Shown piece by piece: positions 31,142 through 42,823 of a DNA stretch of 64,000 nucleotides. The position numbers and the translations under genes were made by a program. The notes under the pieces were generated by a model. It ran no database searches. It saw only the letters and a program-made list of their open reading frames with translations, and was not told where the DNA came from. Every line of letters starts with the position of its first letter. Within the stretch, counting starts at the first letter, position 1. The stretch is from Panicum virgatum (Eukaryota; Streptophyta; Magnoliopsida; Poales; Poaceae): NCBI RefSeq assembly GCF_016808335.1, contig NC_053142.1:186001-250000 (forward strand), read 5' to 3'.

Positions 31142-33212
31142 CTAGATCATACTAAGGAGCTCAGACTTGAAATTCCGACCCAACCGGAATCTCAGTTCCA
31201 AGATGGGCCATTCTCCTAGTAGCTTGGTAAGAATGGGCAATAAAGATGTTAGAACACAGATTGTAACGGCCAGCCATAGGAGATGAGGAGCAAGAACAGT
31301 GAATAGACCAGTTGCGAAGGCTGTGGTGGTAGCCATGTATGCAAACCACATAAGCTTCTTCGTAAAAGATCTGTAGTAAAGTAAGAACTCAAGATCCTCC
31401 CACCTTGCTATGATGCACACAAAGGCAACAACAAGTGAGGAGCACATTGCCAAGGTGTCTGAGAGCAAGAATGCCTGGAAAGCAAACTTCCTTGCCATGA
31501 TGGGAAGCCCCTCGTTTCCGGAGTCACTGCTATATCCTCCAGGCAGAGTGAAAGCAGCAGCAAAGGTAATAGTGGCAAGGAGGATGGCAACTAGGGAAGT
31601 GTTGCCAGTGTATGTTTGAGTCAGTGACTTAATATCCTTCCTTGATGAGGCTGTCACTTTATTCTTGACTTGCTCATGGAGATTACCAATAGAAGGTGCG
31701 TGTAGAGGATCAGCTTTCAACATAAGCATTGACACTTCATTCTGCATAAAATTCAAACAAATGTGCAAATAAATAAATGGAGTTTGCAGTATTTAATATA
31801 TATACTAGTACTCAAGGGAATTAATTAATATAATGAAAATTAATTGGATTCCTGTTGTGTGAGGAATCCTCGTGCCATTGTATTGTAGCACATAACTAAT
31901 GAGGAATTATAGTATTATTTATTTTAGATTATGACCAAAATGGTTGTTATTTATATTGCTTTGCACTGCATTGATACAAGGGCTGAGGCATTTGGACAAC
32001 AAACATACGTACGTACCCAGTTTAATGTCTTGGCGTGGTGGGCGGTAGTACCTAGTAACCAGGATGCTGGGTTACCCACTTTGTTGAGCACTGTAACATC
32101 AATGTCCGGGCATCGTAGCAAAGCATGGACTATCTTTGGATCACACTTTCTTACCGCGTTATGCAAAGGAGTCTCTTCATTTTCGTCTCGCACGTTGACT
32201 AGTTTCCGAGTATACTTTGAATCAAGGAAGAATTCTAGAAGCTCCATACGACCAAGCATTACAGCTTGCTGAAGACATGTCGATGTCGTCTCGTCGTTTG
32301 CAACGCGACAGGGAGCATCCGGACAATGCTTAAGAAGCTCTTTGGCAATACCAACATATCCCCGTGACGCTGCCGCAGAAATAAGAACAGGGGATCCCTT
32401 AGAGGATACTGCGTACCCTAAGGACCAGTCATGTTCGAGCAGCACTCTCAGGACCTCAACCTTGTCCCAGTGCGCAGCCAGGTGCATTGGAGTAGCCTTA
32501 TGTTTGTCTTCTTCTCTGGCCAGCCCGGGACGTGTCTCCATAATCCTTTTTGCGATGGCTGAAACCAAATTAATAAATTAATTTACTACTCCTGCTCGAA
32601 AATTAAATTTCATACACAATCCACACACACTAAGCATGCACCACCTGTATTGCCACTTCTCACAGCAGCATGCAGAACATTGTAACCATACGCTCCCCCG
32701 TGAGCAGAATCAGGGATCTCCAACAGCTTCTCGAAGACATCCGCGTGATTTCTCATCACCGCGATGAACATGGGCGACTCGCCGTATTGGTTTACAGCAC
32801 GCGACAGTGAAGGCTCGGCCTCTATCAGCTCCAGCGCGAGGTCCCTGTGGCCGCTGCGGATGGCGTGGTGCAGCGCATTGCATCCGTTCCTGTCTTGCAT
32901 TAGGATTGCGTCGCTCAACTGCTGAGCAATGCAGCACCTGAGAATAGATGAAGCCAAAGATGTATGGCCGCTTGCTACGGCTGCGAGCAGCGGCGTCTCG
33001 CCGTCGGCATTGGTGGCGGCCAGGAGAGGCACAGACTGGCTGAGCGACATGACATCCTTGCAGAACTCCTCGTGCCCATGGATGGAGGCGATGTGGAGGC
33101 AGGTGTTCCCTTGCGGGGTTGTCCCATGCAGGACGCCAGGGACATGCACAGCCATGTGCTTCATTTCTGCAGCATCACCAGACGCTGCTGCTTCTAGGAG
33201 ACGTAGGTCCAT
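31142..33212 (-). CDS. Ankyrin-repeat PGG-domain membrane protein, gene A (3 exons, 569 aa)
   Basis: Exons are 33212-32645, 32558-32017 and 31741-31142, all with GT-AG borders and compatible phases. Exons 1 and 2 encode about eight ankyrin repeats (NTCLHIASIHGHEEF, GETPLLAAVASGHT, ATPMHLAAHWDK, ETPLHNAVRK). Exon 3 encodes the PGG domain, with FTLPGGY followed by hydrophobic segments suggesting four transmembrane helices. This ACD6/ITN1-like class acts at membranes in plant defence and salt or ABA responses; the specific role here is unknown. ATG 33212 was chosen because the upstream ATG 33280 is out of frame and stops at TGA overlapping the chosen ATG. Gene A looks intact and is the best-preserved gene of the window. 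Gene B (38064-39525) is its tandem paralogue. Confidence 0.85.
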
Positions 33213-33280
33213 CAGAGGGTTTCCTGGTGAACGGGTAGCCCCCCTGATGGTTCTGGCGGGGAAGATATATCGTCTGCCAT
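33213..33280 (-). promoter_or_regulatory. Upstream ORF or frame-shifted N-terminus of ankyrin gene A
   Basis: ATG 33280, right after a TTACAG acceptor-like site, opens a short frame MADDISSPPEPSGG… that ends in TGATG, overlapping the start of the main frame. One extra G in the six-G run near 33240 would make it continuous with the main ORF, as in gene B where an upstream ATGGCAG start is in frame. Confidence 0.4.
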
Positions 33281-33467
33281 CTGTAATACAACAACTAGTA
33301 TTGTTTATTCAAAACTGTTGATATATAGGACAAACAAATTTAGTTGTCGTTCGAAATTAGTATCTAGTATTATTGCATAAGAGAACCGCAAGCTCTAATT
33401 GCTGCAACACAGGCTGTCTCAGTAACAGGCAAGTATTCCAACCAGAATCCCATGTATCTTATAATCT

Positions 33468-33470
<3 letters not shown>

Positions 33471-33509
<39 letters not shown>
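33471..33509. repeat. (TAA)n microsatellite
   Basis: About 13 uninterrupted AAT units upstream of ankyrin gene A. Confidence 0.95.
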
Positions 33510-33734
33510 TACTAATTAGACACTACTACTCCCTTTTTTAGCCTCTATGTAATTTCTCCAACGACGCACTAAAAAAAGTACAATATCTTAGAAATTCAAA
33601 CAACAAATTAAAGCCAAACATCATACAATCTATTTTTAGACTAGGTCTAGTCGATAACGATAGTCTTTTGGTATAATTTGGTGCATTTGGTGTGAGCAGG
33701 GGAGAGGAAAGAGAGGAGCTCTTGGGAGAGAGGA

Positions 33735-35330
33735 GAGAGAGTTTAGGGCATGTTTGGAATCACTGTAATTCTACAGTTTTGAAGTATATGGAAATACCAT
33801 GGTATTCTGACCCAAAAGCTGTTTGGTTGGTCTTTGAAACACAGAGTTTCTAAAAGCACAGTTTCCTCAATACCACAGTATTTTAGGGGTATTGAAAACT
33901 CTGTTAGCCAGCCTTGTTCAAGCCGACCCCCAAGATCGAGTAGCCCGACCATGGTGTACCACTCAGCCGACCCCCATAGGCTCACGCACACACACACACA
34001 CACACGCTCTGGAAGATGAACACTGAAGGTGGAAGCAGAGAGGAAAACAGAGAAATTGGTGCTGCTTCAAGTCTCAGAGCCGCAGCTGCTCGTTCCTTTA
34101 TACGCAACCAACCGACACCGAAGGCATGGCGCTACAGTTGCTATTGCTACTTTACACTGCAGCCATGCTGCAACTACTACCGCTACTATTGCTCCTACTG
34201 TTGCCATGCCGGCAACTGCTACCACTACATCAGCCGTCCGAACAAAAAGGACAGGCATGGTAAAAAGGGGAGCTAGTGCTCCTACTACTTTTGCAAAAGC
34301 AAGCAAGAGTCGGTAATTATCCAGCAAACTCCACTTGGGACCAAAGTTTTCTCCACCAAACGTCCACTTTTGTCTCCCGCCTCTCGCCTCACGTGCAGCG
34401 CCGCTCCTCCCTTGCCACCCCATGTCCCGCCCCACTCCTTCCGTGCCACCCCCACCCCCGACTGTCTAGCGCCGTTCCTCCCTCGCCTCCCCATATCCTG
34501 CACAGCTCTTCCGCCCCCACCTCTCGGCCGCTCCGCTCCACTAGCATTCTCAACCGCTTGCGCACCTCCCTCCCGTGCGGCGCCTCCCGCTGCAGCAGGA
34601 CGATGAGCAGGTGGTGGAAGCCACCCGGGCCCGTGCCGAGATGCGTTGCCCGCCCAGGGGCTAGGTCCGCTCGGCCGAATGGGCCACACGCCATTGCTCG
34701 TCCCCGCCACCCCCGTCCGAGCTTCCTCCTCCGCCCGAGCCGACTTGCCCCTCTCCTCCCCAGTTGCACCGCCTCTCGCACTGCCCCTTTCCGCCCCTAC
34801 CTTCCTCGTCGCTTCCGGCCTCCCACGCGGCTCTGTGTCGCTCCTCCTGCCCCTACCTTCCTCGCCGTTCGCGCGTCCCCACCATTGGCTCGCCTCTGGA
34901 ATCCCGCGCTGAGTCGCGTTGCTTTGCCCACGCGGAGGAGGCACAACGCCCACTCCGTGGTAGCGAGCCCCGCCAGCACAGACACCGCCGTGTCTTGCAA
35001 CCCCGTCTCCCAGTTTGCTCCGCACGCATGGCGGCCCCACCTCTCTCATCGCTCTAGCCGTGCGGCGGCCCCGCAGTGGCTCGACCCCCGCTTCACTCCT
35101 CCTCCCGGCCGCCCAACATGTGCCGCCCTGCCGGCCACCGCCCCGCCTCCCTTGCCGTGGTATGACCCACGTGACGCTGTTCTAGATCCCTCTCCGACCT
35201 GCCACCCTCTCTTGTCAATTTATAATAAAAAATACCGTGAAATCAAATGGACTTTGGTTTCCAAGAAAACTGTAGTTTTAATGTAGTATGTGAAAACCAC
35301 AATATTGATGGCACATCCAAAAAATAAACA
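33735..35330. mobile_element. Possible non-autonomous DNA element with GC-rich captured interior
   Basis: The left edge (gggcatgtttggaatcac) and the right edge read on the minus strand (tttggatgtgccatcaat) both continue into ctacagtttt and ggtatt motifs in the same order, suggesting degenerate terminal inverted repeats. The middle (34370-35200) is extremely C-rich with a long open frame (34276-35286) that is Pro/Ser/Arg low-complexity and also open on other frames. It could be a MITE-like or Pack-type element, or just GC-rich LTR-leader-like DNA. A (CA)n run lies at 33982-34005. Confidence 0.3.
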
Positions 35331-36170
35331 AGTTAAGAGTAGAAAACACAGGATTTCTTTTGGCGGTTTCTACCCAGAAGGCATAATGTCTTATTTGGAT
35401 GGTTATTACCTATCTTGAGCATATTCTAATCTAATAATATAAGGGGGGAACATGCATTAGTTTCATTTTATTGAAATAATCAATAATCATAATTTGCAGC
35501 AAAAGTAAATATCATTAGTAGGCCCCAAAACATGATTCAACTCGGTCCAAAGTCCTATACTGTATAGCCCAGGATACAGAAAATAAGAGAAAATATTAAT
35601 TTCTTATGGGCTAAGACGACCTATCGAACTAGACAGTTTGTAGCCTGGACCATCTAGTGCCTCGCTCCTCTAGCATGGTTTCTTTAAATTCGCTAGGAGC
35701 GCATATCATGTAAGCACTCATATGGCTAGCCACACTGACCGCACACTCAAACATAGTTGGGATTGCCTGAGTAGTCTTGAAACATGCCTACCAAGATTAA
35801 CACACTCCACACAAGTACACACACCCCAACCTTGGTCCCCTCTGGCTCTGGGGATAAACCCCGTGCAATGCGCAGCGTTCGAGCCCCATAGCTCGTTCGC
35901 TCTAGCATGGGTTCTGAGCATTATAAGACTCACCTCACCAAAGTTTCTCTCAATATCTATATCAAACTTCTCTCTATGTACAGTGTATATCTACAGTGTA
36001 AAATAGTGTTTTGGCCATCCATATAGCAAGTCTTAGTGATGATAGCCTAAGTTATAACCCATGCTATGCACCTGGGCCTGCGCCGTGAATTGGCAAAAGT
36101 ATATTGATCACATAGCCAGTGAATATTCTTCAGTTGTATTCGTCCATGATATCGCATCTGACAGCCACAG
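35331..36170. other. Intergenic, no gene seen
   Basis: Mixed AT-rich sequence. ORFs at 35718-36006 on both strands have no motif; the phrase context may be part of a decayed LTR retrotransposon. Confidence 0.4.
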
Positions 36171-36310
36171 GATTGGTTGAGGGGAGACTGTTGGAAGAAA
36201 CACTCTTATTAAATTAACTAATATAAATTAAATATATTAGTGGATTTGATGGGGTAATAGCCTATACATTCGTTGTGCCACTGCCACAAGGGGTAGAATC
36301 TTAAGAGACT
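36171..36310 (+). mobile_element. Possible copia polypurine tract and 3' LTR start
   Basis: GGTTGAGGGGAGACTGTTGGAAG resembles the polypurine tract followed by a TGTTGG LTR start of copia elements. Upstream pol sequence and a downstream LTR end are not recognised. Confidence 0.3.
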
Positions 36311-37465
36311 ATCAAATATATATTCATAGATAACTTTTTTCTTATAACTAGTTAACTTTTTTTACTTATAACTAGTTACAACAGCTTATCTTTATGTTAT
36401 CTCTCTCTTTGTTCTTTTTTAACAAAACACCCACAAGTATACTTTGTAATAATTTTTGTAAAAATTAACAATTTCTCCATATAATTTTCCATACATATTC
36501 ATAACTTATCTTTTCTTTTCATCATCCTTCATATATTCTCAATATGTGCTTAATTGACACCTTTACTTGTGGGGGTACTTGTTATGGAAGTCTTCTCATG
36601 GTCTATTTGTTATGACATTATGGATCTAGATTTTGGTATTTGAATTTTTATTCTATTAGTTTTATACTGATTTTTATCTGCATATTAAGTTAACATTTTA
36701 GTGCTTATAATATCTATTACTGAAAACTCTCCTATTTTGTTTTATTAAAATGTTGATTTTAAGCTCTAACCTACACTCCTAGTTAATATAGTCGCATAAG
36801 CAATTGCTTCAGTAGACCATGTCAGCTTAGGTGTTGAATTTTCTCTATCAAATAATTATGTGGAAGTATATCAACATAAAATAATATATGAACTCTATCA
36901 ATACAAATATGTTATAATGTTTGTATCAAAGTATTTTATCTAAAGGAATAACTTACATAATTTTAGGGTTAATAATTTAAATAAAGATTTTGGTTAATAA
37001 TTTAAATAATTTACATAATTTTAGGAATAACTCATAGTTTTAAATAATTTAAATAAAGATTTTGGTGTTATTATATATAATCTCTCATAATAGGTTGGTA
37101 TGTATATACAAATTTTAGGGTTAATTTATATTATATTCTAAAATTACAGAGGTGGGTAATTTAGATGCAAATTGGACGTAATTTAAGATTATCTTTCATA
37201 ATGATAGATGTGTGTAATTTTAATGAAAATTTAGGAGAGATTATTTTGCATTGTCATTTACAAAGGTGGAGGTTAGTAATTTTTTAGAAAATAGGATATA
37301 TCTAATGTCTTTGGTATCAATATACCAAATTGATTGCGAGATGCTTATGCATTTTATGACAATTTTATCTTTTCTCTAGCACATTTCAACTCCAATGTTA
37401 CTATTACTCAGCGAAGATTCTAGAGGAAGAACCTCTTATGATACATGCTAGATAAAAAATAATCT
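36311..37465. other. AT-rich intergenic with short local repeats
   Basis: No gene seen. Around 36945-37080 the phrase 'aataatttaaataaagatt' repeats. This is where exon 3 of ankyrin gene B would be expected, and nothing resembling a PGG exon is present. Confidence 0.5.
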
Positions 37466-37672
37466 TCAATATTCTCATAAAAATGTGAAACATCTGGAAC
37501 CATTATGGCCTTTAGATCTATTATTTTTTCTCGAACGCGTAGGAGAGCTGCGCATCAATATATTAAGAAGGCCTTTAGATCTATTATTAAAATGAGAAAC
37601 ATCTGGAACCATTATGGCCTTTAGATCTATTATTAAAATGAGAAACATCTGGAACCATTATGGCCACTATGC
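37466..37672. repeat. Tandem repeat, 47-53 bp unit, three copies, first one interrupted
   Basis: The unit 'cctttagatctattattaaa … gaaacatctggaaccattat' occurs three times. About 45 unrelated bases (tctcgaacgcgtaggagagc…) sit between the first and second copies. Confidence 0.75.
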
Positions 37673-38063
37673 CATTATGGAAGATAATTTGGTGTGTGTG
37701 TATGATACTTCATGTGTTTCTGCATGAATTTTGATGTGCTATATGGAAACATAATTGGAGTGTGAAATAGTAAATAAAGTACTGGAATTACGAAAGGGAA
37801 TATATGTATATGTTTCGTGGCTTCTCCTCAGCATATAAACAAATAAGGGTTTTAATGGCTGATGAGCCTTTCGATGCCGTGGCATCATGGAATACCAGAA
37901 AACTCTCATAGTGTGGAGACTCCTATTTTGATATAGACTATTTTCTAATGTTTGTGTCGGGTAACAATACTAGCTCATACAAAATAGAGACTTATCTTTT
38001 TTTTTCTCCAGCATATTTTTTTCTCCAATTAATAACAGTAAGATGAGGACACAATATACATAC

Positions 38064-39525
38064 CGAGATTAAAGGCTTCGCGGGGTTGGTGGCATGAAGT
38101 AATTCCCAGTTTGCCGATTTACCGGCGCTATTAAGCACTGTTATGTCCATATCTTGGCGATGCCTTAAAGCAGAAAGCATCTCCACCTTCTTGAATTTGG
38201 CTGCGAGATGCAGAGCAGTTTCTCCTCTGCTATTTTGCATGTTAACGAGTTGCCCAAGTTGCTGTGACCCCAGGATAAACTTTACATACTCCATATGTCC
38301 ACACAACACTGCTATGTGAAGGCATGTGCTGCCCTTTGGATCGCAGTAGGGAGCATCTGGACAATGTTTAAGAAGCTCTCGAGCAACACCAACATCACCC
38401 ACAATTGCGGCGACACAAAGAAGAGGTGGGGAGATTAGGTACCCTAATGACGAATCATGTTCCAATAATACTTTTAGCACGTCAATCCTTTTTTCGCTCA
38501 CAGCTAGGTGCATTGGAGTAAACTTATTCTCGTTTTGTTGTCTGACTAGCCAAGGGCGTAATTCCATAATCCTTTTGGCTATCACTGAAAGCAAATCAAA
38601 ATGGTAAGGTCAACCAAAAACTAATTATAAAAACTGAGGATTAATAATGGTGGCATTAGATAATACTCCATTTTTTTCATTCACAAATGTACGTCAGTTA
38701 TTCATCTTATTTAAAAAAGAATTATTCAAACATGTAAAAACACAAGTCGTGCTTAAACTATCTTTAAATTATAAAGCAAATCACAACAAGATATATAAAT
38801 GATGATTTATGAATTTTTTATTATAAGGCAAATGGTGAAAGTTGTAGAAAAACGTCAACCATGATATGTATTTATGAGCGAAGAGAGTACGTTTCTGTAA
38901 ATGCATCTCTGATGGACACTCTTATACCTGGGTTGCCATTTCTGACGGCAGCATGGAGAGCATTGAGGCCACAGGTTCCCGAATGAGCTGAATACGGAAT
39001 CTCCAACAATTTTTCACACACATCTGTGATGTTTCTCATCGCTGCGATGAACATGGGCGACTCGTCGTTTTTGTTGACAGCTTTCGACAAGGCCGGCTCT
39101 GCTTCTATCAGCTCAAGCGCCAGCATCGTGTGTCCTCTGCGGATGGCGTGGTGCAGCGCGTTGAATCCGCGCTTGTCTTGCTTCAAGATTACTTGGCTCA
39201 GCTGCTGATCACGGCAATACCTGAGTAATATAGAAGCTACAGAGACATGGCCCCTTGTCACGGCGGCGAGGAGCGGCGTCTCGCCATCTTTGTTGACGGC
39301 GGAGACGAGTGCTGGAGACTGGTCCAGCGTCAGGATACTCCTGCAGAATTCCTCGTGCTCCAGGATGCAGGAGACGTGGAGGCAGGTGTTCCCCGGTGGA
39401 GTAGTTCCCAGCAGCACGCCTGGATCAAGAGCCAGTTGCTTCATTGATGCCGCATCTCCAGATGCGGCTGCAGCCAGGAGACGTCGGTCCATAGTTGCTT
39501 CTCCTGACATCGTACCGGCTGCCAT
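38064..39525 (-). pseudogene. Ankyrin-repeat gene B, paralogue of A, PGG exon missing
   Basis: Coding exons 39525-38928 and 38584-38064 have phases identical to gene A and GT-AG borders. They encode MAAGTMSGEATMDRRLLAA, repeats such as NTCLHVSCILEHEEF and STCLHIAVLCGHMEYV, and end at TNPAKPLIS|gtatgt. No third exon with the PGG transmembrane domain is found downstream; read through, the frame stops at 37994-37992. A 5' UTR exon near 40575 and an acceptor at 39528 (TGTAG|GGATGG) are present. The product, if any, would be a soluble ankyrin protein. Frame integrity of the two exons suggests recent loss, or use of a cryptic terminator. Confidence 0.75.
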
Positions 39526-40423
39526 CCCTACAGAGAACGATTAATCCGTCACATAATTAGTTGTTCGTAGAAAGCTTGAAAAGAAAAGCACTATTTTGAC
39601 GAGGCGCCGGTCATGCAGGAACTTTTAGGTGTCTTAAGGCACAAAATATTACTTGACGGGGGAGATAATCAATGCCGATTATTCAGTAGTATTAGGAGTT
39701 ATAAGATGCCAAAAATTTCAATATTCATAAAAATGCTATTCCAGGTAATCCATGCCATCGTATGATCAAAGACGGGTGTTGTTGTAGGACCCTCTCAATG
39801 TTATTGCATCCACTGGGAAAATCAAAACTTGCAATGGTATTTCGGTCGTCAACAAACACACTCTTAAGGCCTAGCTAGCCAAAAGATGATGGGAAGAACC
39901 TAGTCCTTCTAACATGGTATGTCTCAAACCGATGAACCATGACTTGTTATGCTAGAATACAAACTATCGCTATATTAGTGGAAATATCCTAATGGCAAGA
40001 TAGTTATGCTGATGTTTCTAGCTGACAAAATGAATAAACTGTGGTATGAAATACATGTAGTATGTACCTCTTTACTGTAAGTAGTTAGTGATACATTTTT
40101 GCTGACTACTATTGTAGATCAAGAGTATGTATTTTTTCAGTTATTTCATAAAATATATTTTATACCATTCATAAATTTTGTTAATCTGTATAGAGGTAAT
40201 GCCATTGGCACATTCAATGCATTAAAGATAACAATACTTTGGATCTGAAGTAATAAACATATACTAAACAGAAATTCATGATAGCAGATCAAAAAATTAG
40301 AATTTTGGTATAACTTTCTTATAGGAATGAATAAATATGCTAATGACTGTTACTCCATGTAACTATAAAGTTTTTTGTTTACCTTATCAATTAGGCCGTT
40401 AGGTGGCTCCTCTGGAGTGGAAC

Positions 40424-41733
40424 TCTCCGGGCTCAATTTATATTTTTCGGAGAACAGATAAAATCTGACTCATGTTATGCTATGTACAGATTTATTGCTT
40501 GATCTTAATTTTGTAATTAACCTACTAGCCACGAACGAAATAACATAAGAAATAAGGATACCCATGATATATACCTGGCTGCTGAATAGGGCCGGTAGTA
40601 TGGACGACAAGTGATGATTCGACCCCTTTACGCTGTCAAACCATTAACCAGTGATGATGCAAGGCGTTGCAAACACAGGTCAGATATATAAAATGACACA
40701 ACAGGCTAGGTAGGCATGGAGCATGTTAATTGTCCGTCGCAGCAGCCTTATTATATACAATCCGACATCACCAAAGCTGCGAAAGGGAAAGGGAAAAAAA
40801 GAAAAAGAAAAAGGGGGAAAAGAAAAAGGAAAGAGTACCTTGGGTACTAGAACAAAGCAAAGAATCGCTTATAATATATGACAGTGACCGACAGATACTA
40901 ATTTGGACCTGAGGAGTATTTCCGTATGCTTCATATATATAAAGGACATGCAAAGCTGGGTTACCTAGTGTTCAAAATTTGCGTGATAAACAAAGGCATA
41001 GTTCAAGCATGGTGAAGTAGTGAAGTGAATCAATGTATTCTCATGGCGTTCATAAGTACCAAAAGCATGTGACGGGGTATGTAGTCTAGTGAGTGTGACA
41101 ACCTTAGTAGCACCTTAGATTAATTTTGGGTTCCTTCGACTCTCGGTGGGAGTGAATTATTCTAAAATTACACTGTGTCATTCTTTCGATGTTAAGCGAC
41201 GTGTACTTTCACAACGACATACATGCCTTAATTTCATCAATCACAAGATTTGTTGGCTCAGTGTGGCTCACCCTCTAAGTGGGTAGTAATTTGTGTTTGT
41301 AATCGTCTGTCGATGTAGTGTCTGTAGTTAGTAATAAATAAATAAATAAATGCCAAAACATATGGATGAATAGATACGAAACATGGCACCACATAACATA
41401 TTTTGTTCAAATACACCAAGCCTCCAGATACGAGTAAGTAACATTTTCAGTTATCCTGAGTCAATCATTCAAGTCTTTATTAATCATTTTCTATGTTGGG
41501 CATGGATATTTTCATTACCAGGGATTTGTCTAAAAATGTGATACCTATTCAAAAGGAGCTTGTTCTTCCACTGATGCAACTAGGGACAAAAACATTTGGA
41601 AACAGTCGAAAATGGTACCAAAATACAGAAAACAAGTTGGCGAATGATTTTACTATATTCATGAAATGAAAAGAAACAAAAAATTAATGTAAATCGAACA
41701 AGTGCATTCACCTTATACATTATGAGGAACTAT
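40424..41733. repeat. Unit 1 of a direct duplication (ankyrin B upstream region)
   Basis: The sequence starting tctccgggctcaattt at 40424 is repeated from 52839 with only scattered differences and small indels. The repeat runs through the 5' end of CACTA copy 2. No gene besides the promoter exon is present. The poly-Lys ORF at 40730-40912 is a purine-run artefact. Confidence 0.9.
40575..40700 (-). promoter_or_regulatory. Promoter and 5' UTR exon of ankyrin gene B
   Basis: A minus-strand TATA (TTTTATATAT, about 40684-40693) lies about 110 bases upstream of a donor CAGCCAG|GTATATAT at 40575/40574. The exon is non-coding. The intron would end at 39528, just before the ATG. An almost identical copy of this segment lies at 52990-53115. 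Confidence 0.5.
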
Positions 41734-41754
41734 CACTACTAGAAAACAGACCAA

Positions 41755-42122
41755 AGGTCCTGGCCAAAGGTACCAGTTTCTTTTGCAACCGGTACTGTGG
41801 CATCAGTACCAGTTGCAAAAGCAACTGGTACCTTTACCAGCGGCGATCAAAGTTAAGGGGTTTGGTACCAGGTTAAAGCATTACCCGATACCAAAACCCC
41901 AGTATAGGCACCGGTTAGTGCCACTAACCGGTACCAAAAGAACAAAGAGGAATAGGTACCAGTTGCTGGCACCAACCAGTGCCTAAAGGGTGGACAATGG
42001 CACCAGGTTTTGCCATGACCCGGTGCCGTCACGTGCCCACAACAAAGGCACCGGTTGGTAACTTCAACCGGTGCCTATGCCTATTGTTTGGCACCGGTTG
42101 TTGAGCACCAACTGGTGCCTTT
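41755..42122. repeat. Left subterminal palindromes of CACTA copy 2
   Basis: A series of (G/A)GGTACCAGTTGC / GCAACTGGTACC, GGCACCGGTTAGTGCC / CACTAACCGGTACC and GGCACCGGTTG / CAACCGGTGCC hairpins occupies the space between the TIR and the TnpD TATA box. Confidence 0.8.
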
Positions 42123-42132
42123 GAGCTACGCC

Positions 42133-42140
42133 TATAAATA
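42133..42140 (+). promoter_or_regulatory. TATA box of CACTA copy 2 transposase
   Basis: TATAAATA in GCCTATAAATACCCC directly follows the last subterminal palindrome. The same box lies at 54599-54606 in the partial copy and at about 18235 (minus strand) in copy 1. Confidence 0.7.
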
Positions 42141-42823
42141 CCCCAACCCCTCCAAGTTGGCGTGAACTCACTGTTCATGGCAGCAGAGTGAGGGGAGGGG
42201 AGGCGAATTTTTGTTTTTTTTCAAAAAAGGTTAGTTATTTTTCTCCATAACTTAGAAATTGGTTTTTAGAAACAGTTATCACTTAATTTAGTATATACAT
42301 GTGATAATTATTTTTAGTTGTAGCATTTTATTGTTGTTATATGCATTATCAATTTATTTGATATGTGAATACTATCAAATTATTGTATTTATATGTTTTA
42401 TTAATTTATTTGATAAGTGAATAGTATTTATTTATTATAGTTATATGCATTATCAATTATATATTTGAATTAAAATTTTGTATGGAAATATTATCAATTA
42501 CATATGCAAGGGTGCTTTATTTAGTTCCTTCAAAATTCCAAAATTTTACAAGATTCCACATTCGAGATGCATGCTGCGCCAATTCGTGACCCACAGCTCA
42601 GCTAGGCCAGAAGGCCACATGCGTCGTTTCTTGTACAAAAATATAAAGTTCCATATAGAGAAATAAAGTTTTTACACAGTCATGCAGTCAGAAGGCCATA
42701 TGCATCGTTATAATTTTGTAGTTAAGTTTTATTAATAGTGTATTCAATGTTAGTTATAAATTGGTAGTATGAATGAACTATTTGTACACTACAATGATGT
42801 ATATAAATATATTGTGGACCCAG

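Noticed and set aside
34276..35286. 336-residue open frame on the plus strand
   Set aside because: Extremely Pro/Ser/Arg/Cys-rich, equally open in other frames on both strands, no domain; caused by C-rich DNA without stops.
40730..40953. 60-residue Lys/Glu-rich ORF, also at 53145-53327
   Set aside because: A purine-rich run in the upstream region of ankyrin B; it occurs twice only because the region is duplicated.
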